Shown here: one piece after another, positions 7,091 to 15,386 of the stretch | How positions within the stretch are numbered: the stretch's first letter is position 1 | How the letters are laid out: each line of letters starts with the position of its first letter | Assembly (NCBI GenBank): GCA_964434955.1 | Contig: CAYSXI010000076.1 | Location: 1 to 22,379 of the forward strand | DNA from: JANQLU01 sp964434955 | GTDB taxonomy: Bacteria; Planctomycetota; Planctomycetia; Pirellulales; Pirellulaceae | Reading direction: 5' to 3' | DNA: 22,379 bases | Notes under the pieces: model-generated | Databases searched by the model: none | What the model was told of the DNA's origin: nothing | Seen by the model: the letters and a program-made list of their open reading frames with translations, nothing else | Position numbers and translations under genes: made by a program

Positions 7091-8116
7091 CTAAGGTCTT
7101 CGCCGCCGGAAACCGACCCAGCCGACCAGCGGAGCCAGCGTCATCAGGAATGGGGCTGCACCCGGCTCTGGAATGACGGATAGGGTCGCTACGGAAGTCG
7201 AACTGGAGCCCCAGCGATCCGTCACGCGGACGGTCACATCGTAGTCTCCAACCCCATTAATTCCCTTGCCGCTCAATTCCGCGAATGTCAGGTTCCTTGT
7301 GTTCGAAGAAGACGAAAAGTCATAGATGCCATCGTTGTCGACATCCCATGAATAAGACAGCGCATCCCCGTAGCTGAGGTCCAGGTCACTCGAGCCAAAA
7401 GCATTTAGCAGCACGCCTGAGTTTTGATTAATCAAATAGTCGTCCTGGTTCGCATTTGGATTTCGGTTCGCAATCGTGTTGACGTTCAGGCGAGAAAAGA
7501 AACCACCACCGCCGGTTGAGCCAAATCGGAATGTGCCTGTCGGAGCGCTCATAAACCCGCCCAGGGCGAAGCGATTGGTCGTGAAAGCCCGATTGTTGAA
7601 GTCGCGCACAGCCTGGGAGCTTAAGTTGATCGTTCGCTGCGTCGTTGAGGAGGCCGGTCCCAAAGGCAGAGAACCGTAGGTGGCGCCACTTCCAATGTCG
7701 TTGTAGAGCTGGCCGCCACTCGCGGAAAACGTATTCGAGGTGACATCGCGAACGACATATTGATAAGTGCCGCTGTTATTGAATGTACCGTTCATCAATA
7801 GCAACTGAGCGCTGGTTCCCCATCGGTTGTTCAAATACGCATTGTCGAACTCAAAGAAATTTCGATGGGGCAAACTACCGTTGAACCCAGCAAAATAGTT
7901 TTGTGTTGACGAGTTGCTCGTCCGGGAACCGGAAGCGGTAGCCCATCCTCGATTAATGGCGGTCAAAAGGTCCGCGTTTGCCGATTGACCGATCAAGGTT
8001 AACGAGAGTAAGAATATGAGAATCGAAGCCGAGCTTCGAATCCAACTTGCCTGAAACGGAATGAATGGGCGTCGGAGTCGATTCCTTTTCCCGGTGAAAA
8101 TCTGAGCCAAATGCAT
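7091..8116 (-). CDS. PEP-CTERM secreted/surface protein
   Basis: This gene encodes 341 residues. It has a long basic n-region (1-28), a hydrophobic signal segment (29-43) and a likely cleavage after ANA (48). The mature part is rich in Ser, Asn, Thr and Gly and looks beta-rich, as in many adhesin-like or matrix proteins. About 245-313 resembles a PKD-like domain: YSWDVDNDGIYDF, later GDYDVTVRVTD. The last 28 residues are a textbook PEP-CTERM signal: IPEPG at 315-319, a hydrophobic helix, then FRRRRP. Such proteins are processed by an exosortase and delivered to the surface or extracellular matrix; no exosortase is in this window. The ATG has GGGGAG at good spacing. A strong dyad (8158-8191) lies in the upstream region and a terminator follows. 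Confidence 0.9.
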   Translation of the reverse strand: MHLAQIFTGKRNRLRRPFIPFQASWIRSSASILIFLLSLTLIGQSANADLLTAINRGWATASGSRTSNSSTQNYFAGFNGSLPHRNFFEFDNAYLNNRWGTSAQLLLMNGTFNNSGTYQYVVRDVTSNTFSASGGQLYNDIGSGATYGSLPLGPASSTTQRTINLSSQAVRDFNNRAFTTNRFALGGFMSAPTGTFRFGSTGGGGFFSRLNVNTIANRNPNANQDDYLINQNSGVLLNAFGSSDLDLSYGDALSYSWDVDNDGIYDFSSSSNTRNLTFAELSGKGINGVGDYDVTVRVTDRWGSSSTSVATLSVIPEPGAAPFLMTLAPLVGWVGFRRRRP

Positions 8117-8157
8117 GGTTCTCCCCTAACGAAGCTCTTCAAAATGCAATACGAGAC

Positions 8158-8191
8158 ATGTTCAACGAAATCGGCCGATCTCGTTAAACAT
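8158..8191 (-). promoter_or_regulatory. 34-nt inverted repeat upstream of the PEP-CTERM gene
   Basis: On the minus strand the arm ATGTTTAACGAGATCGG (8191-8175) is followed without spacer by CCGATTTCGTTGAACAT (8174-8158). Fifteen of 17 positions are complementary, and the two exceptions are U-G wobbles in minus-strand RNA but C-A mismatches in plus-strand RNA. It ends 42 nt before the ATG at 8116. It could be an operator palindrome for a dimeric regulator, or a hairpin in the mRNA leader or in the tail of the upstream operon. No T-tract follows, so a classical terminator is unlikely. Confidence 0.65.
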
Positions 8192-8254
8192 TCATTTGCA
8201 AGCTGCGCAGAAAACCCGACACGGAATCAAAATTTTTCAGGGCGAGAAGACGCT

Positions 8255-9166
8255 TTATTTTTTCGACGGCGGAGACTGCCAGGAGCCGTCGATAAACAAG
8301 CATTTTTCCGGATCAAACGCGGTGACGTTGGAAAAACGAATCCACTCGGTTTCGACCGTCATTCTTTTGTTTTGAACGCGGCTCCAGCGCGATTTTGAGG
8401 ACCTGCGTGCGTTTGCGTCGGTCTTCAAGTAGAGCTCGGCTTCGATGACGAGTTTGATTTCTTCCATCGAAAGTTCTTTTGCAAGGGACATTCGATAGAG
8501 CTCATCCCATGTCAGGATCGGCTGGAGTCCACTCGTATTTGCCTTGAGCTCCTCATTTTTTAGAAGGGCATTCGCAGCTTGAAGATCCCCGCTCCGCAAC
8601 GCCCGCAAGCTCGTCACCAACTGATTTCGGGCTTGTTGATTGGAATCCGATTGGACCTTCGGATCTTCAAAGTCTCGAAGGTATGAATCGGGAAGCGATT
8701 TGATTGCCAACGCACGGATTCGTTTTTTTTGCAAAGAACTTGAGTCCACCCCAAGCAGCCCCAGAAACGCGCTTTTCCGAAGTTCATCATCGCTCAAGTA
8801 GGCAGCTATCAGATACAGGCGAATACTCAACTGGAGCGCAACCGTATCGGCTTTGTGTGCAGCAAGTTCTTCCGCATATTCGAAATACGCTTGTGGCTGG
8901 TCGGGGCGAAGCCCTTCCAGGCGGTTCTGGTCCACCGTTCGAATCAACTTCCGAATGTCGGCCTTAAATACTTTTTGTTCCTTCCGCTGGCCATTCAAAA
9001 ACCTTTCCTCAAAAACGATTTCTAGTTCGCTTTCACTTTTTACCACTCCCACGATGGGCGCGGCGCCGCCTTGGCGAAAGAGAATATCGGCATCAGCAAA
9101 ATTGGGAGCCGCGAACAAGATGAATTGGGGCAAGGACACCAATATCAAGGAAAGGATGCATCTCAT
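8255..9166 (-). CDS. Secreted protein of unknown function, last gene of the TolQ/ExbD-TPR block
   Basis: This gene encodes 303 residues. The ATG at 9166 overlaps the stop of the preceding gene as ATGA, which signals translational coupling; a start 36 nt further upstream is possible but would spoil the signal peptide. Residues 1-26 form the signal peptide, with a hydrophobic stretch at 3-21 and cleavage near Ala-Asp-Ala. A short beta-rich stretch of about 60 residues follows, then a long alpha-helical region with TPR-like spacing (YFEYAEELAAHK, then LRLYLIAAYL-type helices). I do not recognise a family. Its position argues for a periplasmic accessory role in the same complex. Its architecture parallels that of the first gene of the block (16252-17376). 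Confidence 0.8.
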   Translation of the reverse strand: MRCILSLILVSLPQFILFAAPNFADADILFRQGGAAPIVGVVKSESELEIVFEERFLNGQRKEQKVFKADIRKLIRTVDQNRLEGLRPDQPQAYFEYAEELAAHKADTVALQLSIRLYLIAAYLSDDELRKSAFLGLLGVDSSSLQKKRIRALAIKSLPDSYLRDFEDPKVQSDSNQQARNQLVTSLRALRSGDLQAANALLKNEELKANTSGLQPILTWDELYRMSLAKELSMEEIKLVIEAELYLKTDANARRSSKSRWSRVQNKRMTVETEWIRFSNVTAFDPEKCLFIDGSWQSPPSKK

Positions 9167-11904
9167 TGGGTTCCACCATCCTTCTTCGAATATTCCAGCC
9201 AAAAGGAATTGAGAAAATCCTCAATTGCCAACAGCTTGTGGCCGGGTGTTTGGAGCGCCGATAGGATCCGGTCCAGTTGATTCTCGTAAGCCTGCTTTTT
9301 TTCCCGGGCCAATTTCGATCTCATCAAAACTTCGTGGGCAAGTCGGGATTCAACAATGACGAACTTCTCCAGTTCGTGATCACTGAGCGCTTCAAGGATT
9401 CGCAAGTCTTTTTGAACCGCAATTTGCCTTTCCTTTTCGGAACGTTCAGGATGGCTGAACGCATGGAGGAAACTCAGTTGAAGCGTCAGCAATGACGATT
9501 GACGACGAACCCAACGATTGTCCATTCCCAACGAAACGCAACGTGACCGATACTGAAGAAGCGATAGTTCCGCCAACAATTCCCAGGCCTCCTCCTGGTC
9601 ACGATTTTTTTGGCTTAGCGTTCTTTGCAGCGAGCGATTAATTGAAATCAGTGCAATTCTTTCCAATTCTTGCTTCCAATTTTCGGACTTGATATCGACC
9701 GGGCTTTGCAAGATCGTTTCGAAAAGCGAGGCCAACGTCTGTTTCTCAAGGGTCGAATTCGGAATTCCATCGACCAGCGCGAGCGTCAGGTTCAACCAAT
9801 TGGACATGCGTGGTATGGCTTGCTGGACCGCGACAAAAGCGTCCTTGTCAGAAGCGGTCAAACAAAACTGGGCAACGATGCCAGCTTCTTTCGGGTTCAA
9901 ATCAGAAATCTTGTCGGCCAGTTTCGACAGTTGTTGAAGAGCGTTGATTCGAGCGACATCAGAAAGATCGACGGCTGGTCCGATTCGATTGACGAGATCC
10001 TGTTTGGATTTGATTTCCCAGTCTCGAGCAGGGCCGGCGGTCGTCTTGCGGAAAATGATTCCTTGTCCGAGGACGGTTCCGCCCGACTTAAGAATTTCCG
10101 GCCCCGACTTCATTTTCCGATCCAGCAAATCAAGGGGCCCGGATGTTTCCAATGCGTTGAGTTCGAACGCAAGCGTTACGAAATGCATCGCGTTGGCAAT
10201 ATCTTGGGGGTTAACGATGTCATTCATCGAAACGGGCTCGATGGACGATCGCAAGGTTCTCTCACGCGCCCAAATTTGCCAGCGTTGCTGCAGCATCGAT
10301 TTGCGTTGCAACACCCCCGTTGCCACTGCGCGCATCTCATCAAAAACGTCGGTGGTGCCTCGGCGAGCATTCTTGATTCCCAGTCGATCTCCCAGGAGCG
10401 CGATTAGCCAATCGGCAAGAGTCTGTTCCGAGGTCGATTGGGCCAGGTCGATCCAGCGCGGAAGCTCGGTTTTTTGGCTGCCGGCAATGACAAGATCCAG
10501 GTTTTTTTTCAAAGGCTCCATTCGCCACTTCGACGGGACAGCCTCAAGGATTCCATGAACCGAGTCCGCGACGGATTGGCGGTGAATCGCTTTGGAAAGG
10601 TGGTCACGGGAAACAGCTGACACGATTCCGAGTTTCTCGATTGCCAGCTCCGGCTCGCTCCAAATCGAGTCTTGAAGCAGCTTCCAGAATGTTCGCGCAT
10701 TCAAAGCCTGAGCGGAAGCGACAAAATCAGTCTCGCTGGCAGGGAGTCCCGTCAAAAGCTCTAGCTGATTCGAAATTTCCNNNNNNNNNNNNNNNNNNNN
10801 NNNNNNATTGAGCCGGTAGGCCATGCCAAGGGCCCGAATGCTTCGTCTTGCTTCGCCAATGTCCGTCGGCAGTCGATCGACGACAATCGCCTCGGTGAAT
10901 ACCTGAACAAAAAAAGATTGCGAGTTGGGGTTACGGTCTTTCTCAGCGATTTGAGCAAAAAGCGCCCAGCGGGCTTCGTCCCACTCACTCGAAGAATCTT
11001 TTCGTAGAATTTCTGAAAACCTACGGTAAGCCAATAGCCGTTTCTCTACATCGTCAGCGGCCAGTTGAGGAAGAAACGCCTTGAATTCCGAATCCTTACT
11101 GGAAAGGCGCGCGGAATCCAGTTTCATTTCTTCCGTCCACCAGTCAGGAAATTCCAGGACATCTTTCGCAACCTTGTTTTCGCCTGACGTTTCTTGCGGA
11201 TTCTCCCCAAACGGATTGAAAAAGAAAACGTAGCCCGCAATTCCGAGCCCAATTAGTCCCGCGACGGCGAAAGGAGCCCAAGTTGGAATTTTGTTTTTCC
11301 CGCGCGCGTTGGATTCTTTGTTTTGCGCGATTATCTGTTCGACGATTGAGTCCACGCGATCGCGTTCGACGCCCCATTCCTTGCCGACGGAATAAAAGCG
11401 TTTCCTGGTATCCGCTTCGATAAAAGTCGCCGCACCAATGCGATCGAAAATCATCTGTTCAACATGCGTCTCAGCCTCAGTTCGCGAGATCCGGCCGATA
11501 TTCTGCTTGATCGTGCGTTCCATAATGATTTCACGAGCGCGTTCGATCGGGATCTGGTACTTGGTCGTCGCTATCTCAATCGCTTTCTGTTCCAGGGCAA
11601 CGGTCAAAATGCCACCCGACAAATTGCGGAACTCTTTTCGCAGAAAACGATTGAATTCTCGTTCGTAGCGTGTCAGCTTCTGGCCGACACCGATCTTCTT
11701 GAGTTTTCGCAATCCTTCCTGATACAGATTATTTGGAAGACGCAGGTCGTCGGCAATTGCGCGGATCCGGATAAGTGAGCGTTCGTTGATCCCGCGTTCC
11801 GCCGCAATAATCGGAACGGCTCGTTGAAGAAACCGGCGCAACCGTGGGTCGGTATTTTGCGCCTTGTCAGATTCTTCCGGCTTGTCACTCACAACCAGGT
11901 TCAC
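9163..11904 (-). CDS. Large bitopic membrane protein with cytosolic helical-repeat domain, TolQ/ExbD block
   Basis: This gene encodes 913 codons including nine unreadable ones over the 26-nt N run. The ATG at 11904 overlaps the previous stop as ATGA. No signal peptide is present. Residues 1-205 are charged and helical, with four loosely similar units of about 22 residues (near 29-52, 46-69, 107-130 and 169-192). One transmembrane helix lies at about 209-229, with basic residues before it, so the remaining 680 residues should be periplasmic. They are alpha-helical without an enzyme motif I recognise. A single-pass protein with a long periplasmic part, encoded beside ExbB/ExbD-type genes, has the topology of TonB or TolA, but no TonB C-terminal domain is visible and the cytosolic part is far larger. 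Function is unassigned. Confidence 0.82.
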   Translation of the reverse strand: MNLVVSDKPEESDKAQNTDPRLRRFLQRAVPIIAAERGINERSLIRIRAIADDLRLPNNLYQEGLRKLKKIGVGQKLTRYEREFNRFLRKEFRNLSGGILTVALEQKAIEIATTKYQIPIERAREIIMERTIKQNIGRISRTEAETHVEQMIFDRIGAATFIEADTRKRFYSVGKEWGVERDRVDSIVEQIIAQNKESNARGKNKIPTWAPFAVAGLIGLGIAGYVFFFNPFGENPQETSGENKVAKDVLEFPDWWTEEMKLDSARLSSKDSEFKAFLPQLAADDVEKRLLAYRRFSEILRKDSSSEWDEARWALFAQIAEKDRNPNSQSFFVQVFTEAIVVDRLPTDIGEARRSIRALGMAYRLNXXXXXXXXXEISNQLELLTGLPASETDFVASAQALNARTFWKLLQDSIWSEPELAIEKLGIVSAVSRDHLSKAIHRQSVADSVHGILEAVPSKWRMEPLKKNLDLVIAGSQKTELPRWIDLAQSTSEQTLADWLIALLGDRLGIKNARRGTTDVFDEMRAVATGVLQRKSMLQQRWQIWARERTLRSSIEPVSMNDIVNPQDIANAMHFVTLAFELNALETSGPLDLLDRKMKSGPEILKSGGTVLGQGIIFRKTTAGPARDWEIKSKQDLVNRIGPAVDLSDVARINALQQLSKLADKISDLNPKEAGIVAQFCLTASDKDAFVAVQQAIPRMSNWLNLTLALVDGIPNSTLEKQTLASLFETILQSPVDIKSENWKQELERIALISINRSLQRTLSQKNRDQEEAWELLAELSLLQYRSRCVSLGMDNRWVRRQSSLLTLQLSFLHAFSHPERSEKERQIAVQKDLRILEALSDHELEKFVIVESRLAHEVLMRSKLAREKKQAYENQLDRILSALQTPGHKLLAIEDFLNSFWLEYSKKDGGTQ
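10781..10806. other. 26-nt run of undetermined bases
   Basis: Positions 10781-10806 are N inside the large bitopic protein gene. With exactly 26 N the reading frame is the same on both sides, so the gap is probably correctly sized or consists of masked bases, and the gene is probably intact. Confidence 0.95.
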
Positions 11905-14534
11905 TCAATTTCGTTTTCCAGTTTCTTGAAACGATCCGTCCATTCCTGGTTCAGACCTGGCACCAACTTGACCGTTTGCCGAAGCACCGACTTGGCCTGT
12001 TGCGGATCCGATTTGGCGAGATGAAGGATGATTTGATATTTGGCTTCCAACCAAGTGGGTGAGCCAGCCTTGGAACCACTGGCAATCTTTCGCCAGTAAA
12101 TCATGGCCTGTTCACGATTTCCATTCTGTGTCATTAACTGGGCTAGTCTCAGCAAGTAACTTTCTTTTCGAGGTTGAACTTGATGAAGTATTTCAAATTT
12201 GGCAATCGCTGGTTCAATGTCTCCTTTCATTGCCTGCAGGTCGGCAAGGCGTGCAAATGCGATTCTCGCATTCGATGATTGCTGGAGGTTTGATTTCGAC
12301 TGGCCCAGAAAACGACATAGATTTGAATAGAGTTCAATCGTCTTGTTCAATATCTGCTCACGTTCATCCGCATTGGCGTCAGCGACCCGGTCATCGTAGT
12401 CCTTTGCGAGATAGATCAAAGCTGCGGACTTGTAGTTTCGATTTCGGTTTAAGGGGCCCGCCAACCAACGAGCTTCGGATTCGATCAAACGCGCGTCGTT
12501 TTCTTGCTTGGCAATTCGAAATGTCTGAAAGCGAATATCGGAGATAATGTCACTACCGGGCCCCAATTTTCCAATCATGTTCAGGCCGATCCGATTCCAT
12601 TCTTTGGCTTGATTCAGCTGAGGCGGATTCGTCGAAAGCCAGTAGTCGACATAGAGCGTCGTCGATTTGGCCCTGTTTTCCGCGGACACCTTTTCCTGCT
12701 GGACGGTACGGCGCCCGAAAGCAACAAACGCATCCTCGGTTTGCTCGCGATCTTGGCTCGTTTTCCCGGCCCCATTCAGGTACTGGTAATACAATCGCAC
12801 GATTTCAAACTGTGCCGCCGCGAAGTTGGTGTTTTCTTCGGGTAGTTTTTCCAATCGTTTCACTGCTTCCAAAGGATCGGATTTGGCAAAACGAAGGCGA
12901 GTCAGCTCAAACGAAGCTTTTTCGGCATAAATGGATTCTGGGAAAAGCCGAACGATTTCGTTGAGCGCGGAGTTCAACCGACGAACCTCGGCAGGATCGT
13001 TCTGATCCAGGTTTCTAAGCGCGACGATTCGAATCCATAAGGCTTTTGCCGCCGTCTCGCGATCAAAGTTGCGCAAGCCGAGGGAGGCTTGGCGAAATTT
13101 TTTCGCGGCGGGTTCAAACTGTTTTTGTCGCAGTTCGATCCAGGCAAGCAGGTAGCGTAATTGGGCCAAATCAATGCGGCCAACGTTTTTTGATTTGGAA
13201 TTGATGGCCGATTCGATAAAGGATTTTGCCTTCACGTAAGTTTCGAGGTCATCCGTCTCCTCGGCTTTCGTGTATGCCTGATAGCCCTTGAGCCAGTCGT
13301 CAACAAAGGATCCTTCTGGCAACGTGTATTTGTGTTTCCGGTTCAACTCATCGATGACATTGAACTGGTTTTCGCGGGCAAGGCCTTGGTACGCAATCAA
13401 ACGGATCACGATCGCCTGCGGGGCATCCTTGGATGCAAAACTGGTGTTGGCCATTGTCAGCCAGAATCGAGCGGTTTCGCGCGAGGGAGGTTGTTTCGAA
13501 GACGATTCCAACTTTCGCTGAGCCAATTCTTTGGCCCTGTCCCAGTTGTTGACGAATGCGGCGCCCTGGAATGCCCACCAGTCCAGTTCAGCGCGAACAA
13601 GCGGAGATACCTTGGCGTTTTGCAGGAGGCCGAATATCTGTTCCTGCTCCCGGACATTTCCCGTCGCAAGGCTCGCACAACCGATGCCGATCAAGCTTCG
13701 TGAAAACCAGTCGACCTCGAGTTCAAGCTCGTCCGCATCCAGGTCCGCAAATTGAACATCGCTACCCAACTGCAGAAGATCGAGGAAAAGTTCGCGTGCG
13801 TCCAGCATTTTTCGTCGGCGATTCGACGGATCGAGGATTCCTTCGTAGTAGCATAACCAGCCGCCGATGAATTCCAGTTGGGAACGGATTGCCGTTAGCT
13901 CATCAATCCGGTTCCGTAGTTCCGAAGTTTCGATCCGATTGTCGACCTTGCGATTGTATTCATCGATCCGACTTTGAACGTTTTTGTATTCTTCCGACCA
14001 TGTCTCACCAAGCTGTTTGAATTGATTCGAAAGTTTCTTTGGCGTTTCGGTTCCATCTCGATTACCGGCCCATACGAAAAATGCGTTTTGGTTGCGCGAG
14101 AATTCAATCGAAATGAGGGCCGTCGCAAACTTGGGGTGATTCAATTCGTCGAATTCGTCCGTGAGTTTGGCCAGTTTTTTTCGGACCGCCTCAACGGCGG
14201 CCGAACTCGTCGTGCCCTGCCCTGTTTGAGCAATTTGGCCACGAACTTCATTGCGTATCTGGGCGGTATAAATGGTTGCCAATTCCAGGGCCAACTCGGG
14301 ACGAACCCTCGCATCCGCAACCTTGAGCTCATCCTCAAGTTGTTGAACGGCGAGTTGGTCCAAATTGAGTTTTTGCAGATACCGCCTTACCTGTTGGTCT
14401 TTCCGCAGCCTTGATTCCTGCGCATTTCCCTGAACTTCTATCGAAGCGTACAACGAAAATGAAACAATCGCGCAGGCGCACGCGAGTGCAGGTCGCAGAG
14501 CTATCGGTTTCCATTTATCGGTTGGACGCATCAT
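11901..14534 (-). CDS. Large secreted TPR-like protein of the TolQ/ExbD block
   Basis: This gene encodes 877 residues from ATG 14534 (an ATG also follows at 14531). The open frame continues upstream, but this start exposes a signal peptide (hydrophobic at about 11-32, cleavage after GNA at 38) and overlaps the preceding ExbD gene by only 20 nt. The mature protein starts with a coiled-coil-like helix. It continues as helical hairpins with TPR spacing, clearest at the C-terminus (about 770-877: DIEPAIAKFEILHQVQPR, then GNREQAMIYWRKI). A periplasmic scaffold that binds other envelope proteins is the likely role, as for the TPR proteins found beside Tol/Ton systems (for example YbgF/CpoB), although the sequence is much larger. 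No catalytic motif was seen. It is coupled to the next gene by an ATGA overlap. Confidence 0.85.
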   Translation of the reverse strand: MMRPTDKWKPIALRPALACACAIVSFSLYASIEVQGNAQESRLRKDQQVRRYLQKLNLDQLAVQQLEDELKVADARVRPELALELATIYTAQIRNEVRGQIAQTGQGTTSSAAVEAVRKKLAKLTDEFDELNHPKFATALISIEFSRNQNAFFVWAGNRDGTETPKKLSNQFKQLGETWSEEYKNVQSRIDEYNRKVDNRIETSELRNRIDELTAIRSQLEFIGGWLCYYEGILDPSNRRRKMLDARELFLDLLQLGSDVQFADLDADELELEVDWFSRSLIGIGCASLATGNVREQEQIFGLLQNAKVSPLVRAELDWWAFQGAAFVNNWDRAKELAQRKLESSSKQPPSRETARFWLTMANTSFASKDAPQAIVIRLIAYQGLARENQFNVIDELNRKHKYTLPEGSFVDDWLKGYQAYTKAEETDDLETYVKAKSFIESAINSKSKNVGRIDLAQLRYLLAWIELRQKQFEPAAKKFRQASLGLRNFDRETAAKALWIRIVALRNLDQNDPAEVRRLNSALNEIVRLFPESIYAEKASFELTRLRFAKSDPLEAVKRLEKLPEENTNFAAAQFEIVRLYYQYLNGAGKTSQDREQTEDAFVAFGRRTVQQEKVSAENRAKSTTLYVDYWLSTNPPQLNQAKEWNRIGLNMIGKLGPGSDIISDIRFQTFRIAKQENDARLIESEARWLAGPLNRNRNYKSAALIYLAKDYDDRVADANADEREQILNKTIELYSNLCRFLGQSKSNLQQSSNARIAFARLADLQAMKGDIEPAIAKFEILHQVQPRKESYLLRLAQLMTQNGNREQAMIYWRKIASGSKAGSPTWLEAKYQIILHLAKSDPQQAKSVLRQTVKLVPGLNQEWTDRFKKLENEIE

Positions 14535-14952
14535 CGAGCGGGACGTAAGTGACGATTGTAAATCCGGCTTGTTTGCATGCATTGATTGCCCGCACAGGCA
14601 TTTCAAAGGGGACATCATTGGCTGCGCGAATGAACGCACCGTCAATCTTGTTTTCAAATGACGAAAGTACCTCTTCCAATTCGTCAATGTCGTTGGTTTC
14701 GATTGCACCAAGCCGGTAGCTGGGTACGCCGCCGATCACGATGACATCAATGATCGCTGGTTCGAGATCGACCGACGAAGGATTCGCATTTTCCTGTTGC
14801 GTTTTTACATTCGTTTTTAATTGGCGCTCTGGTGCAATAAACGTTGTGGTGACCAGGAAAAAGATCAACAACAGGAAAACGACGTCGATCATACTGGTCA
14901 TCGACAATTCGATCTTGTTCGATTTGGTGCGCTGTCGGTTCGAGAGTTTCAT
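14515..14952 (-). CDS. ExbD/TolR-family protein (second copy)
   Basis: This gene encodes 145 residues with ExbD/TolR architecture. It has a short basic cytosolic N-terminus, one transmembrane helix at about 20-40 beginning SMTSMIDVVFLLLIFFL, and a periplasmic domain of about 100 residues. Asp23 in the helix is the protonatable residue conserved in ExbD and TolR. The C-terminal half, with FIRAANDVPFEMPVRAINAC near 108-127, matches the small periplasmic fold of the family. It would work with the TolQ-like protein as a proton-driven motor. Its ATG overlaps the stop of the first ExbD as TGATG, and its own end overlaps the next gene by 20 nt. Confidence 0.92.
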   Translation of the reverse strand: MKLSNRQRTKSNKIELSMTSMIDVVFLLLIFFLVTTTFIAPERQLKTNVKTQQENANPSSVDLEPAIIDVIVIGGVPSYRLGAIETNDIDELEEVLSSFENKIDGAFIRAANDVPFEMPVRAINACKQAGFTIVTYVPLDDASNR

Positions 14953-15371
14953 CAGTTCCGCCCCTGAATCGCGATTCGGATTTGGCGAATATCAAGAGAT
15001 TCCAGTTCATGAATTAGCGCATTGATGTGTTCCATTTGGCATTGTCGATCACCGCGAATTCGAATCTTCAATTGGTCCGGATTGTTATTGACCTGATTAA
15101 GTCGTTGGCCCACGAAAACCAGAAGTTGGGCCATGTCAAACTGCTGTTCGGCAACGATCATGGTTCCAGCCCGGTCCACGTTGATTGTCATCGCGATCGG
15201 CTCCGTCGCTTGTCCACCCTGCTCGATCTTGGGCAATTCGACAGGGTGATCAACGACGCGAGTGATCTGCGAAACCGTCATGAAAAAAATGATGAGCAAA
15301 AACACAATGTCGATCATCGGGGTCATGTTGAACCCCGTTTCCGCTTGATTTCGATGTTTGTTCAGCCGCAT
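14952..15371 (-). CDS. ExbD/TolR-family protein (first copy)
   Basis: This gene encodes 139 residues. A basic N-terminus is followed by NMTPMIDIVFLLIIFFMTVS (15-34), the ExbD/TolR transmembrane helix with the functional Asp21. The periplasmic domain contains KIRIRGDRQCQMEHINALI near 101-119, typical of the family's C-terminal fold. It is clearly diverged from the second copy immediately downstream, which points to separate roles rather than a recent duplication. The gap to the TolQ-like gene upstream is only 15 nt. Confidence 0.93.
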   Translation of the reverse strand: MRLNKHRNQAETGFNMTPMIDIVFLLIIFFMTVSQITRVVDHPVELPKIEQGGQATEPIAMTINVDRAGTMIVAEQQFDMAQLLVFVGQRLNQVNNNPDQLKIRIRGDRQCQMEHINALIHELESLDIRQIRIAIQGRN

Positions 15372-15386
15372 CGGCAGGGACCTCGC

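Noticed and set aside
8158..8191. Dyad considered as an intrinsic terminator of the TolQ block
   Set aside because: There is no T-run on the downstream side in either direction, and it lies more than 60 nt past the stop.
9670..10407. Plus-strand open frame of 245 codons, with others nearby
   Set aside because: They are antisense to the 913-residue protein gene, lack initiation signals and have shadow-like composition.
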